From: Rhizomucor pusillus
Lineage: Eukaryota > Mucoromycota > Mucoromycetes > Mucorales > Lichtheimiaceae
Reading direction: 5' to 3'
DNA length: 27,478 bases
Assembly: GCA_900175165.2 (NCBI GenBank)
Contig: FWWN02000262.1
Location: 1 to 27,478, forward strand
Shown: positions 1-9,657 of the stretch, piece by piece
How positions within the stretch are numbered: the first letter of the stretch is position 1
How the letters are laid out: every line of letters starts with the position of its first letter
Notes under the pieces: model-generated
Databases searched by the model: none
Told to the model about the DNA's origin: nothing
Seen by the model: only the letters and a program-made list of their open reading frames with translations
Position numbers and translations under genes: made by a program

Positions 1-92
1 ATTATTGAGGTACTAATATTGAGACTGCTTCTCTTTAGATGACTCGGTAAGTAAAAGAGGATATAAGCCTATAATACCTGGACTTTTTACTG

Positions 93-531
93 ATGTCCCG
101 GTTGGCATTGTTTAGAGCAACTGCACTACATGGCACATTTGAACAATATGGTAAGTTTTCGACGTCCTTAGATCGACAAGAATATTTATTAATTTGGTTC
201 CAAAGGTTTAAATTTGCCTTGATTGTCGTGCAATTTGATGCTCCAAACGACAACTGTTTTTTAAATATGCAGTATTTTCTGGATAGAGCACATTTGATTT
301 CTAAGCACACGACATTTATTTTTTGAAAGTGCGACAGGTATTTTTGCGATATTACTTTTTAGAAATACTGTTTGGGTGTAAATCGCAAAAGAGGAAATAG
401 GTCTTTATCCCAAATTGGAATGGCTTGAAAAATTTCCGTTCATCTTATTGGCTGGTGGAGCCCTCAAACTCGAAAAAATTGCTGTGGAAGCACTTCTTTC
501 TGGAGGAGTGGGTGGAGCACCGGCTTTTTGA
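93..531 (+). CDS. Possible small two-exon gene, unrecognised
   Basis: Weak candidate for a 65-residue protein. An ATG at 93 opens 19 codons that run into a good donor (GTAAGT at 151). A stop-free 46-codon stretch at 391-531 reads like real protein (GLYPKLEWLEKFPFILLAGG and onward) and ends at TGA 529-531. Joining 93-150 to 392-531 with an AG acceptor at 390-391 keeps frame and removes a 241-nt intron, longer than most others in the window. The N-terminus (MSRLALFRATALHG) is basic and free of acidic residues, as in some mitochondrial leaders, but this is only suggestive. I do not recognise the family. The second exon could instead belong to another gene or to a pseudogene. Confidence 0.3.
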
Positions 532-1327
532 TGGAAAACTATAGTTAATTCATTTATACATCTTCCACACGCGTTGGATAGAAAAGTGTATAATACGATA
601 TGGACTACAAATTTAATGTTTACTTTTGGAGTTTGGCAGGCAGATGAGACCCCAATCTGAGGATTGGGCCTTCGAAAGTTTTTAGATATTCAGCATTGCA
701 TATGACCTAGCCGATAACGAGCCGCTAGGTAAACAAGGGGTAGAGTGTCAAAGCAAACTCTTTGGGTGGAAAAACGGACTACATTGAATGAGCAGCTAGA
801 TGTATATGTATTTAGGGTTGAAACATGCTATACTATATCGGAATGACAGTAATGGAATGTATATATGAGGATTTAAAGTGTTCAGTTTATGGATTAAGGG
901 TTTGTATTTCAGAAGTCCCTAGTGCCTTTGTCCCCACCATGTTCTGGTGATAAAGAGGTAAATAAAGCAACATGAGTATTTCCGAAATCATTGGTGTCTT
1001 TGCTCGAAGCGCAGCGCGACGCAAGAGCACTTTGATCTGGCATAGCGTTGGCTTTGGTGAATTAGGCTTTTGTATCCCTCAAGGGACTGAGTAATGCTTT
1101 GTGCAGTATAGCCAGAAGCTTTAATCCATTCTACTAGGCCATTGATGAATGAAGACATGACATAGAACAGAGAAATATGACAACTCAAGGGTGTATCCCC
1201 GCGAGCGTAGGTCTGAATAAAACCTGGAATTCGATGGCGTCGTGCTTGCGTGAAGAAGCACAAACTGGGATCAGCCATGAGCTTTAGCGAACCAAGCGTA
1301 CGAGCGTAGCGAGCTCGAAAGCGCTTG
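532..1327. other. Gene-poor stretch, nothing recognised
   Basis: About 800 bases with no gene I can support. One minus-strand open frame (988-1278) has a mixed, unremarkable composition and no motif I know. It lies directly downstream, in minus-strand sense, of the helix-turn-helix transposase scrap, so it may be eroded transposon sequence. No tRNA, RNA gene or clear repeat array was seen. Confidence 0.4.
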
Positions 1328-1567
1328 TTACGAACATAAAATTTTCTTCAGAGGCAACTTGGACTTAAAGGGGTACTGCCCCATTCCAACTTTTCCCAAC
1401 CCGGTCCGAACCCAGCCTAGAAAACCTAAGCCGCGAACGATTGCCGTCGCAAAATAATCGCTCAAGCTTCTGGGTCTGCCGATGCGGCGATACGACACTG
1501 ACTTGTCGTTAGCCTTCTCCAGCAGGTCTTTGCGTACTTTTGTCACAGTACCTACGCCGATTCTCAC
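1328..1567 (-). pseudogene. Helix-turn-helix transposase fragment (Tc1/mariner-like)
   Basis: A minus-strand open frame of about 79 codons starts IGVGTVTKVRKDLLEKAN and continues with a GRPRSLSD motif. A recognition helix followed by a GRPxxLS linker is the usual arrangement in the N-terminal paired helix-turn-helix region of Tc1/mariner-type transposases. After about 45 residues the likeness fades, and there is no DDE catalytic domain nearby. An in-frame stop lies just upstream, so no full N-terminus is present. I read it as a short dead fragment; other HTH DNA-binding origins are possible. Confidence 0.4.
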
Positions 1568-1865
1568 ACGTCTTGTCTGTTCAGACTCAACACCAAGAAA
1601 TTAACAATGGATATCATACATGACAGTAAACCGGAAACTCATCATTATGCATCCCCTTTCAATTCCAATAACATCATCACACGCAAAGATTAATCATTCC
1701 CTCCGATGATACAAACCAGGCTTATCAAGGCTCAAGCTTGCCACCAAGAAATAACAGTCCAAAGATACACGTCCATACCATGCATCACAATAAACTGGAA
1801 AACCATGATCATGCATCCCTTTTCAATTCCAGTTCTGTTCCTTCTTTGTCCGCTACCGGATCAAA
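1568..1865. other. Upstream region of the DENN gene
   Basis: About 300 bases before the DENN protein start, presumed to hold its promoter and 5' leader. I see no TATA box or other clear element. Short open frames here (from 1706 and 1738) have no family features. Confidence 0.4.
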
Positions 1866-4800
1866 ATGGCCAGCAACAGTGGTGGCCAAAAGCTCGCTGA
1901 CTATTTCTTTGTGGCAGGAGTAAACGACAACGACCTCCTTGCGACTTACAAGGCAGCCAAGGAAGGGCAGCAAACGACCTCTGACGAATTCTATTATCAG
2001 CGGCAGAACACAGCAGCTGCTCAAGTCTTGAACAAAGATCGCCCGTCTGACACCAATGACAATGCTACCAAAAACCATCAAGAAGACAGAGCTCTTAGAG
2101 ATGCTACATTCGGCGTGCTCGATCACGTACAGGCTGTCATTGATAATTTTGACAAGGAAAGAGACAGCATAAGGGATACGGTCATTGCAGTGCTTGATCA
2201 AGGCGAGCTCGCGGAAAAATATACCAAAAGACCAGAAGCGCGCAATCGTTCAAAGTCTACCCACGTTGCTGCTACGACAAGCAGGACCACGTTGCAGCAG
2301 TCGCATACCTGGCAGAGTTTGCCTGAAGGTACAGCTTGATTGACTTCTTGTTGCACAGAGCTAATTTTGGAAAAATGCACAGCTTCAATGTCCTTGCTCC
2401 ATCGCCAGCGTCAAAAAACAGAACCTCCAGCTTTGATAGATAGAACTAACTCAACAAGCACGATATCTACCTCTGGTAGCAAGAGTATAGATGGATCCAA
2501 TGTACCAAACATTCTTGACATACGATACGTACCGACAATCTTGACCCGGTACCCTAAAGAAGAGAGTTCTGCGTCGTTCAAGTTCCCACCATACGTCGGC
2601 ATGGTAAACACATGTCCTCCCTTGATCCTCGACTGCGAAGTTGTCTAATATATACTTCACGCAGTTTTGCTTTCCGAGAGACATCAAGCTGCACTGTGGT
2701 AACGAGCCGCCCCCAGAAAAAATACACTCATTCGTAAGTTTCTTGGTTTCTTTGGTTTGCTACCGTGAATTCACGACGTAGCGCAGGCAATGACAGACGA
2801 AAATGGTTCAACGGTGAATGGCACCTGCGTAATTTTCTATGAACCGTTACCCGAACACTTACTAAATAAAGTTGATGATGCTATACACGAATGGGTCAAG
2901 GAAAACATGGTAAGCCAATAACCACTGTTAATTGGACAATGAAGCTGAATTTTATACTTTTCTCTAGTCGAACAGTACAGTAGAATACGCACAACATTTG
3001 AAAACGAAAATTGCAGATGAACAGAGAACACTCGCGGAGCATAATTCCAAGCTGGCATCTTTGCGAACAAAATCGTCGACCGCCGACATTGAACAGCAAC
3101 GCGAAGAGCTTGAAGAACTGGTGCGCAGTGCTCAGGAAAATATCTCTCTCTACAGAGAATTACTAGAACCGGTCAAGATGGGCGTCTGCGAAGCACGTAA
3201 CATATGGGTTCCCAAGAGCGTTGGACTGCTAGGTCGCATGCCTTGGATTGACTTGTACGGTGACTGGCTTAGAATCTTGCTAGATGGTTCGATGGGAGTC
3301 CGAGGTCATCGGCACGAAGGACCCACTGTAAATATTGAAAGGTACGATTACATCCTGCTGCAACTCTAGCTCATGCATCCTAATACCTCTCTACTAAGTG
3401 CTGTCTACAACATTATATGCGAAGTTCCGTTGCCACCCCCAGGTCGATTTGAGATTGGCTTAACCATTAATAGAAAACCGTTGTTCTTCTCTCGACCACC
3501 GATAAACGAAGTGCCATTATTGAAAAATGTAAGCAATCACACTTACGTATCATTTGGCTACTGCTAACCAAAAATGTATTTCCTACGTAGTTCTCCTTAT
3601 TTCCGGTATATGATTGGCTCATTTGGGCTAGACATTGAATTGGTTAATGTATATTTGCTTTAGGTGTTCCGCGCACTATCCCCTCATCTAATCTTGGTGG
3701 TTTTGGAGGTAAACTGGTCTTCCTCTCATGATATTTAAAAGTCTAATCATTTGTTTTCTAGACACTGCTCGCTGAAGGCAAAGTTCTGTTCCTGTCGCAA
3801 TATCCAGGAATGTTGTCATTGGCTTGTGAGACGTTTAGATACTTGCTGTTTCCATTTTATTGGCACTTTGTATTTATTCCAGTGCTTCCAGAGAAGCTAC
3901 TGACATGCCTGCAGGTAATATATGGGACTATTTCTCCTCAACATACAAATGGTTTTACTGATGTTTATGGAAAGGCCCCTGTACCTTACATTGTTGGCTT
4001 CCAGGGAACTATGGAAGAAGTTGAAAGCTATGTTTCTGAAGAGGTGGAGTAGCTGTAGCGTGATACATGCTAAGTCGATTTGAATTAACTTAAATTCACT
4101 GCAGACATGCATTGTAAACCTGGATAGTAACAGCATGCATCAAAGTCGTCGAGTGCCACCTTTACCTGACAGACAACGACGCAAGTTGCAGGCGGCGTTG
4201 GAGCAATACGCGCCACTTCATACTACGTACCGTATACCTTACGGAGTTCCCCTTTCAGTCCGGGAAACCTTTCCCAATGGGCGTATGCTGCTATCCTGTG
4301 GAAGATCCCGCGTGCAAAGCACTTTTGATACACCATCAGGGACTATACGACGGTCGGAGCCGTCCGAGTTCCGAAGTTCGGTTTGGTCCAACGGTACATC
4401 CGCTAGCTCAAACAGGCCCTTATCAGGATTCTGGTCAAGCAACGTAAGCACACAAAGTTCAAACGATTCTTCGACATCTCTTCCTCTCTCCCTGGACTTG
4501 CCACCGCCTGCATTGCCTCAATATCCAGGAACCGCAAAGATAGCAGGAGATTTGAAAGCATCTTCGTCGACCTCATCCCTCCACACACCTCCGAGAAGCC
4601 CTACCACACCCAATCGCCCTAGTACTGCCAACAAGACTACGTTACCCGTGAGACGACAAGATTCAGCGCATCGAAAGGAAATCCGCAGATCTGATCCGCC
4701 GAGGAGTAGGATTGACTCTCCGTCAGACTCAAGCTCCCAATCCACATCAAGTGACAGCAAATCAGACGACAACAGAGAAGTAAGATTGAATAGCATTGTT

Positions 4801-5866
4801 TTTCTCTATAGGTATATGATTCTCATTGCCGGAAAGATTAAAGCGAAAAGACGGTTGTCTGCATTCATGCTCAGGCCAAGAGCTGTTCTCCAACAGTCTG
4901 AATCCATCGAAAGTCAAGGAAAGAAGGACGGAATTACTGCCACACGTATGTCTGTCTCTAGTTATGGATACAGCCAAGAGTATGCTCGTCACCAGAGCCA
5001 GATGTCGCGTCGATTTAAGCATATTGAGGGCCACATCATGATACAAGTGCTTCCACACGAATTAGCGAGTCTGCAGGGTTACCGGTGTCTGTGTGGCAAG
5101 CACGTTGCGGACGAAAATTCAGAAGAGTCCCGTCCAAGACAGCCTAGTTTTATGCATTGCCAAGGTGATCGACGTACGTCAGGGCATTCACGATCCAGGT
5201 TCTAAAGTGCTTGCGTTTATTTAGGATGTCATCTAGTGACCCATGAAACATGCGCTGATCAAATATTACATCCATGTTTACCAGCTTGTTTCAACGAACG
5301 AAAAGTGCAAGAAGCGTTCTTGCGTATGTTTGCGTCTCTTTTGTACAATTACCGTTCTGGTTTTGTTAGCAGTGCAGATGATGCAGGCGGCGGCCATCGT
5401 CTACTGTATGGACAAACTCATTGTTTTTCCAAAGAAAGGTTCTTAAAGCATTCAGATAAGGACAGCAGGGTGAGTTATAATTGCATAATAATCAGAAACA
5501 AAACTCGTGGCTAAGAACGAAGCGGTTGCAGGCGTATCTGTCGCAGCTTGCCGGTTCCCAAATGTTCACGCAGTTCATAACCGATAGACTCTTAAAGTCT
5601 AGCCAAGATCCGGAGATTCTGATTTTTGACGAATTCATCAAGCTCAAGCTGAACCGATCACGATTGAAACTCGTCAAACAAGACACACCTTTCTTGAACG
5701 ACAGCTCTTTTAGCATCTCCCAGACAATCTGGGCGACTCCTCCAAACGATATTCCCGGTGACAGATGTAAGTTATCCTTTTTTCCTGCCCTGTGTTATTT
5801 ACAAGGACTTAACTTTTTTTCTTTTTAGACGAGCGATTTCCGATACATTTATCCTTAACCGACTAG
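1866..5866 (+). CDS. DENN-domain protein with embedded C1-like zinc finger
   Basis: About 1,060 residues from 15 exons: 1866-2328, 2383-2603, 2665-2733, 2787-2909, 2968-3341, 3399-3528, 3591-3605, 3664-3708, 3762-3914, 3975-4043, 4105-4779, 4837-5164, 5225-5469, 5532-5766, 5829-5866. DENN proteins usually act as Rab GTPase exchange factors in membrane traffic; the partner Rab cannot be told. uDENN pieces are LADYFFVAGV near residue 9, then RYPKEES, FPPYVGM and TDENGS with GTCVIFYEPLPEHLL around 205-280. A coiled coil follows (about 293-350). cDENN includes PKSVGLLGRMPWIDLYGDWL, VYNIICEVPLPPPGR and LACETFRYLLFPFYWHFVF, then APVPYIVGF (about 370-540). Residues 560-840 are low-complexity and Ser/Pro-rich. 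A Cys/His cluster (about 855-905: CLCGKH, HCQGCHLVTHETC, then two more Cys) resembles a C1 domain. dDENN starts at FNERKVQEAFLRMFASLLYN. The exon 1/2 junction is the least certain. Confidence 0.85.
3591..3605 (+). other. 15-nt micro-exon of the DENN gene
   Basis: Five codons (FSLFP) sit between an acceptor ending at 3590 and a donor at 3606. They are needed to join ...NEVPLLKN to VFRALSPHLILVVLE in frame, in the cDENN region where an aromatic/hydrophobic run is expected. Both flanking introns are about 60 nt. Confidence 0.7.
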
Positions 5867-6745
5867 AAGATATATATACATCATATACCCTTTTTTTTTT
5901 AAATTTGTGTATAGCCTTCCAAATTTGCTAAAGACACCAAAGATAGTAATCTGCATGATTGACCCTATGAAGAAACGTGGGCCTGTGCACGCGCACAATG
6001 ACCTTTTGTTGGCAATGATCGGCGCACAAAGGGCTTTCATTTTGAAAAGGATCTGCGCGATATGATGTATGCACCTTACATTCGTGCATGTCAATTGATT
6101 TAGCGGTAATGTATCAACCATGAGATGTATCGGTAACGAAGGTGCGAACTGTGGCTTGATATCAACTATACAGAAGTTGAGCATTTTACGTTGGTGCTGA
6201 ACCTCCAAGTGAAGAGGAGGTCAGAAAAATGATATAGCTCATGGAGTCCTGGATTCGCGTGAGTTCTCCTCACAGAGGGTCCTGTGTGCAAAGACCCCTC
6301 GCTTGCAAATAAGCACAGCAAGGTCGTTGTCACACACGAGCCAGTGCTGCAATAGTATACTTTCAGGAGTTTGCAAATGCTAGCCGTAGGTTTTCACTGC
6401 TGGAATATGACTTGATAGCCTTCGCCACTAGGTCAACAATTCATGGTCTTCTTTTGAATGAAACTACTAGTATGAGGAAAAGTGAAATAAGCATTGTAAG
6501 GCGCCACCCCTTGAGTGCACAGTAAAAGCCTCATTGGATATGAAGCCAGAAGATCAGAAAAACGACAAGATTTCATGTACCTCACAGTTTAATCGAAAGA
6601 TTGAAAAAGGTCCCTTTTTTCCTGTTGCCCTTGTGATCGCACTCTCTCTCACTTGATTCCCTCACTTTCTCTTCCTTTCTTTTCCAAGCCCTACTCTTGC
6701 TTTACCATCCTTACTTGACTCATTCCTGTCATTCATTTACTAATA
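5867..6745. other. Intergenic region with CT-rich leader
   Basis: 879 bases between the DENN gene and the zinc-finger gene. The first two thirds hold nothing I can support; the longest open frame (5855-6208, minus) overlaps the end of the DENN gene and looks random. From about 6640 to 6745 the plus strand is strongly CT-rich, which in fungi commonly marks the core promoter and 5' leader; it ends directly at the proposed start codon at 6746. Confidence 0.5.
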
Positions 6746-8069
6746 ATGTCTACACTCGTTAATATCAGGTAAGGCATTACATTGAAAGGATGCAAAAGAT
6801 GATGATAAGTGGCTCACAAGAACGACGATCTGGTCTTTTCAGAATCCGTTTGCAAGGAGAACCCGGCCTTTGCCTACCTATACAGCTTGATTCGAGCGGC
6901 AGCAGCAGCAAGTCTTTATACATGGACCTTCTAGATAAGATACAACGCAGTGTAAAAGTACGTGTGCAAAAGCTACTAGCAAGCAAACTTCGCCAAATTT
7001 TAATAATTGGTGCAGAACTTGAGTATTAGCGAGTACGACGTGTTTCTCGATATCAAAGATCGCCCAGTCCCTTTGTACGACGGGCGATCATTGCAAAAAT
7101 TGCTTGACGACGAATCACGTCCTCTGCAACTGCTCTTAAAACGCAAATCGCACATTTCTGACCGATGCAAGTCTTTTTTATTCCAGAATGTTTGAAATGG
7201 ACCAGCTCATTTAATAAATATTAATGTTTGTAGCTACATCAGTTGTCTTTCAATGGAAACCGACGCCGTCATCGTCATCATCATCATCCATCGATGCCTT
7301 GAACCGGTCACCTGCAGCAGCAGCTGGTCAAAAACGCAGCCGCCGTTCCGATGAAGAAGAACACCAGGATGATAATGATAACGAGGATGCATGTAACATC
7401 CGCAAAGATTCTGGGATATCTCTTGAGGATGAAAGACACGAGAAAAAGAAACAACGACAGCAACAACTACAGCAGCAGCAGCCGCACATCCAGCCGATCA
7501 GAAAAAAACAGCGTGTCATGTCGGCTGAAGAATCCATGCTATCTAGGACTTTACCGGCACCAATGTTATTTGCAGATCAATTACCTAGAAACATGATCCA
7601 TCCTCTCGACCGCCACCATCTTCCTCCGCCGCGACTCGCCTTCACATCTCCAACGCGACACAGCGTCACACTCCCTGCTATCTCTTCCATCACATCATCC
7701 GTCATCTTCCCGCCGCCGCCACCACCATCAGTTAGAACAAAGGCTCCACCATCTGCCACCACTAGTCGACGAAGTAACAGCAGCCCTTGCGCTATCCGCC
7801 CTTCACCACCAAAACCAGCACCCAAAGCACCGCCGCAGTTTGTGTGCGACAAGGTGACAGACACAGGCAAAGTCTGCGGCCAAACCTTTCGGAGATCCTA
7901 CGATTTGTCCAGGCACCAAACAATTCATTTAAAGAACAGGCCTTACTGCCACTGCCAACAATGCGGTAAAAAATTTACAAGGATGGATGCTCTTCGACGC
8001 CACGAGCGTGTGCAAGGGCATGGCAATCCTGGCAGGCAAGAACAGTCGCAATCTCGTGCTCGAAAATAA
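6746..8069 (+). CDS. C2H2 zinc-finger protein with novel N-terminal domain
   Basis: Predicted 385 residues from exons 6746-6768, 6810-6957, 7016-7166 and 7234-8069. Likely a nuclear DNA-binding regulator. The C-terminus has two C2H2-type fingers: CDKVTDTGKVC with ligands H-X4-H (an unusual C-X9-C spacing), and CQQCGKKFTRMDALRRH followed by H. Residues about 15-107 form a separate compact domain (LFRIRLQGEPGLCLPIQL, SEYDVFLDIKDRPVPLYDG, ending LQLLLKRK) whose strand-helix-strand pattern suggests a ubiquitin-like beta-grasp fold; that is inference. Between them lie poly-Ser, acidic, Gln-rich and Pro-rich low-complexity stretches and basic KKQR/KRSRR patches that could be nuclear localisation signals. 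The first intron (41 nt) is short, so translation could instead begin at ATG 6790. The third intron (7167-7233) uses a GC donor. No close family name is recognised. Confidence 0.8.
7167..7233 (+). other. GC-AG intron in the zinc-finger gene
   Basis: The donor reads GAT|GCAAGT and the acceptor TTTGTAG. It is the only junction that joins LLLKRKSHISDR to STSVVFQWK in frame. A GT donor near 7193 would be far from consensus, and reading through meets TGA at 7192-7194. GC donors with an otherwise perfect AAG context are the usual form of GC-AG introns. Confidence 0.7.
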
Positions 8070-8152
8070 AAAATAAGAGGAATGATATAAAAAAAAGAAT
8101 AGTACACAAAGTGAGGGATGATGTTGCTGCAAATGGGTGATAGTAGTAGTTA

Positions 8153-8180
8153 CGATGGCGCGTGCGTGCGTGCGTGCTTC
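8153..8180. repeat. GCGT tetranucleotide microsatellite
   Basis: A short run of imperfect GCGT/GTGC units lies immediately downstream of the stop codon (8181-8183) of the minus-strand Emi1 gene, in its presumed 3' untranslated region, and between two convergent genes. Confidence 0.6.
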
Positions 8181-8672
8181 TTATGGTACAAGTTGTTGAT
8201 TCTTCTCGCTTGGAATATCCCGTGCTTCCCAGACTTCTTCAGAGCTTCGCTTTTGCTTCTTCTTTGCTTCCTTTTCACGTTGACGGCGTTGAAGCATGCG
8301 CTGTAACGATAATTGTTGGAAGTCAAATACAGATAATCGCTACAAAACTCTCATCGCCACTCTTACGTCTGCCTCCTCGTTCGACTTTGGCTTTGTCCAC
8401 AGACACAGCTTGAAGTCCTCCCATTTCTCTGAACAGTCCTTCTTCTCTCCGTAACGGTAATAGTTAAGCGCCTGTGCACCCAAGGCTGTTGAAAAAAGGA
8501 AAATAAATGATCAATCGCTGATTCACAGTGACATTCCAACATTGACATTACTGTAGCATTGGAACACGGCGTCAAATGTCTGCGATACGCTGCATTTTAG
8601 GTACTCGTGTTTGTCATCCTTTTCAAGTTCCTTGAAGAACGCCTCTGTGTCTGCGTCTCGCTCAGTTGTCAT
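8181..8672 (-). CDS. EMI1: Emi1/DUF3128-family mitochondrial Cys-motif protein
   Basis: 119 residues from exons 8552-8672, 8367-8485 and 8181-8300. The core matches the DUF3128 family, whose yeast member is early meiotic induction protein 1: TFDAVFQCYTLGAQALNYYR, then YGEKKDCSEKWEDFKLCL. Four cysteines fall in two pairs, C27/C39 (C-X11-C) and C58/C68 (C-X9-C). Such pairs usually mark small disulphide proteins of the mitochondrial intermembrane space; yeast Emi1 is tied to mitochondrial function and early meiotic gene induction. The C-terminus is highly basic and Lys/Arg/Gln-rich. The first junction must use donor TACA|GTAATG to keep NYYRYG in frame. Start chosen at ATG 8670-8672; an upstream in-frame stretch lacks a convincing start. 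It lies 167 bp downstream of the DUF202 gene on the same strand. Confidence 0.85.
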
Positions 8673-8839
8673 TGCGGTGGTCAAGCTGGATACAGCAGCA
8701 GGGATGTCCGCCTTGAAAATTTATTATTTTCAGCCAACTTCACATATTCGTACATACAGGCTTCGGGTATCAATTTGTAACAGGTAAAAATTTGTGACGA
8801 GGAAGGTGCGGGTTACGGGAGAAAAAGTGCGTGTATGGA

Positions 8840-9407
8840 TTATTGCAATTCTGTCAGGGCAACTACCATGACGAAGCAAACAAACATCATGATCAATAGA
8901 GCCATGCTATAGCCCGGCCATCCCATGCCAACATCCAACAATCGTCGCAAGATCCGACGTTGGTTTTTAAAGTAAATGGCCATTGACAGCAAGATACTGC
9001 AGAATCCGAGCGCAACAAAAATGTAGCCGACAATCATGGTCTTATACGGTGCAGGCTCGTTGCTCCATGGCAACGATCTTGAAGGTGCAAAGTTTTTGCT
9101 CCGCAAATCCAGCACAATCATGAATCCTGCATGAGTGGGAACACTTGTCAGAACAACGCCGCTAATGCACGTGGTAAGCTTTTCCCGCATGCATATGCTT
9201 ACCTATGAGGCTCAGTGTAAGACCTGTCCGTAACCATGACAGCAGATTGCGTTCGTTGGCAAAGTGATCTCGAGGATCAGGACCGTCGACCTTGGAGTGC
9301 ACCACCCAGTCCGAGTATTTGAATTTACTGGAGCATTTTTCATCGTTGCAAGCGTAAAACTGGTTGCTTACACGAAAGTCTTGGGCCTCAGCGCTGTTCA
9401 TATGCAA
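8840..9407 (-). CDS. DUF202 three-helix membrane protein
   Basis: 163 residues from exons 9203-9407 and 8840-9126; the intron splits the hallmark segment. Across the junction the sequence reads DPRDHFANERNLLSWLRTGL then TLSLIG/FMIVLDL, the FxxERxxLxWxR signature of DUF202, which is also the membrane part of the vacuolar polyphosphate polymerase subunit Vtc1. Three hydrophobic segments follow: around residue 60-78, MIVGYIFVALGFCSILLSMA, and MALLIMMFVCFVMVVA near the end, separated by a basic KNQRRILRRLL loop. No SPX or catalytic domain is attached, so it is a stand-alone DUF202 protein of unknown substrate. Start taken at ATG 9407; ATG 9401 is equally possible. A CT-rich tract (minus-strand sense) at 9411-9440 sits just upstream, as in a fungal leader. 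Confidence 0.85.
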
Positions 9408-9657
9408 TGGAAAGAAAAGAAAAAAGATAGAGAGAGAAAGACCTGGTGCTTATTCGTTTCAGGTTAGGGCAAGCCCCGCCGAGATAAAGAAAGCAGCGGA
9501 TCCATCAAAAATGCTGGGTTGGCGGCGGGCGGTCCCGCACGTCCCATTCTTGCCTTCCTCCTCAGCTTTGGGGAAGCTCACCACACACACACACGTACAC
9601 AATATGTGGTAAATATAGCAGCCAAGCTTGATCGTCTGCAGCGAGGACTCAGTGGCA
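9408..9657. promoter_or_regulatory. Divergent promoter region, DUF202 gene / BET1
   Basis: 250 bp separate the divergent starts of the DUF202 gene (minus) and the Bet1-like gene (plus). It holds a purine-rich tract on the plus strand (CT-rich for the minus-strand transcript) at about 9411-9440 and a CA-repeat of about 14 bases at 9581-9594. No TATA box was seen. Shared regulatory sequence is likely from the spacing alone. Confidence 0.5.

Noticed and set aside
2329..2358. 30-nt intron for DENN exon 1/2
   Set aside because: The AG at 2358 also keeps frame, but 30 nt is too short compared with the other introns; the AG at 2382 (54 nt) was preferred.
4780..4811. 32-nt intron in DENN exon 11/12
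   Set aside because: Using the AG at 4811 shifts the frame to an early TAA; the AG at 4836 gives 57 nt and restores KAKRRLSAF.
5855..6208. 117-codon minus-strand frame after the DENN gene
   Set aside because: It overlaps the DENN stop, its residue use looks random and no motif is visible.
9581..9594. CA dinucleotide run
   Set aside because: A common short microsatellite; noted in the promoter entry but not listed as a separate feature.
9628..9657. Upstream in-frame extension of BET1
   Set aside because: It needs a non-ATG start (TTG); the ATG at 9658 is the first standard start.
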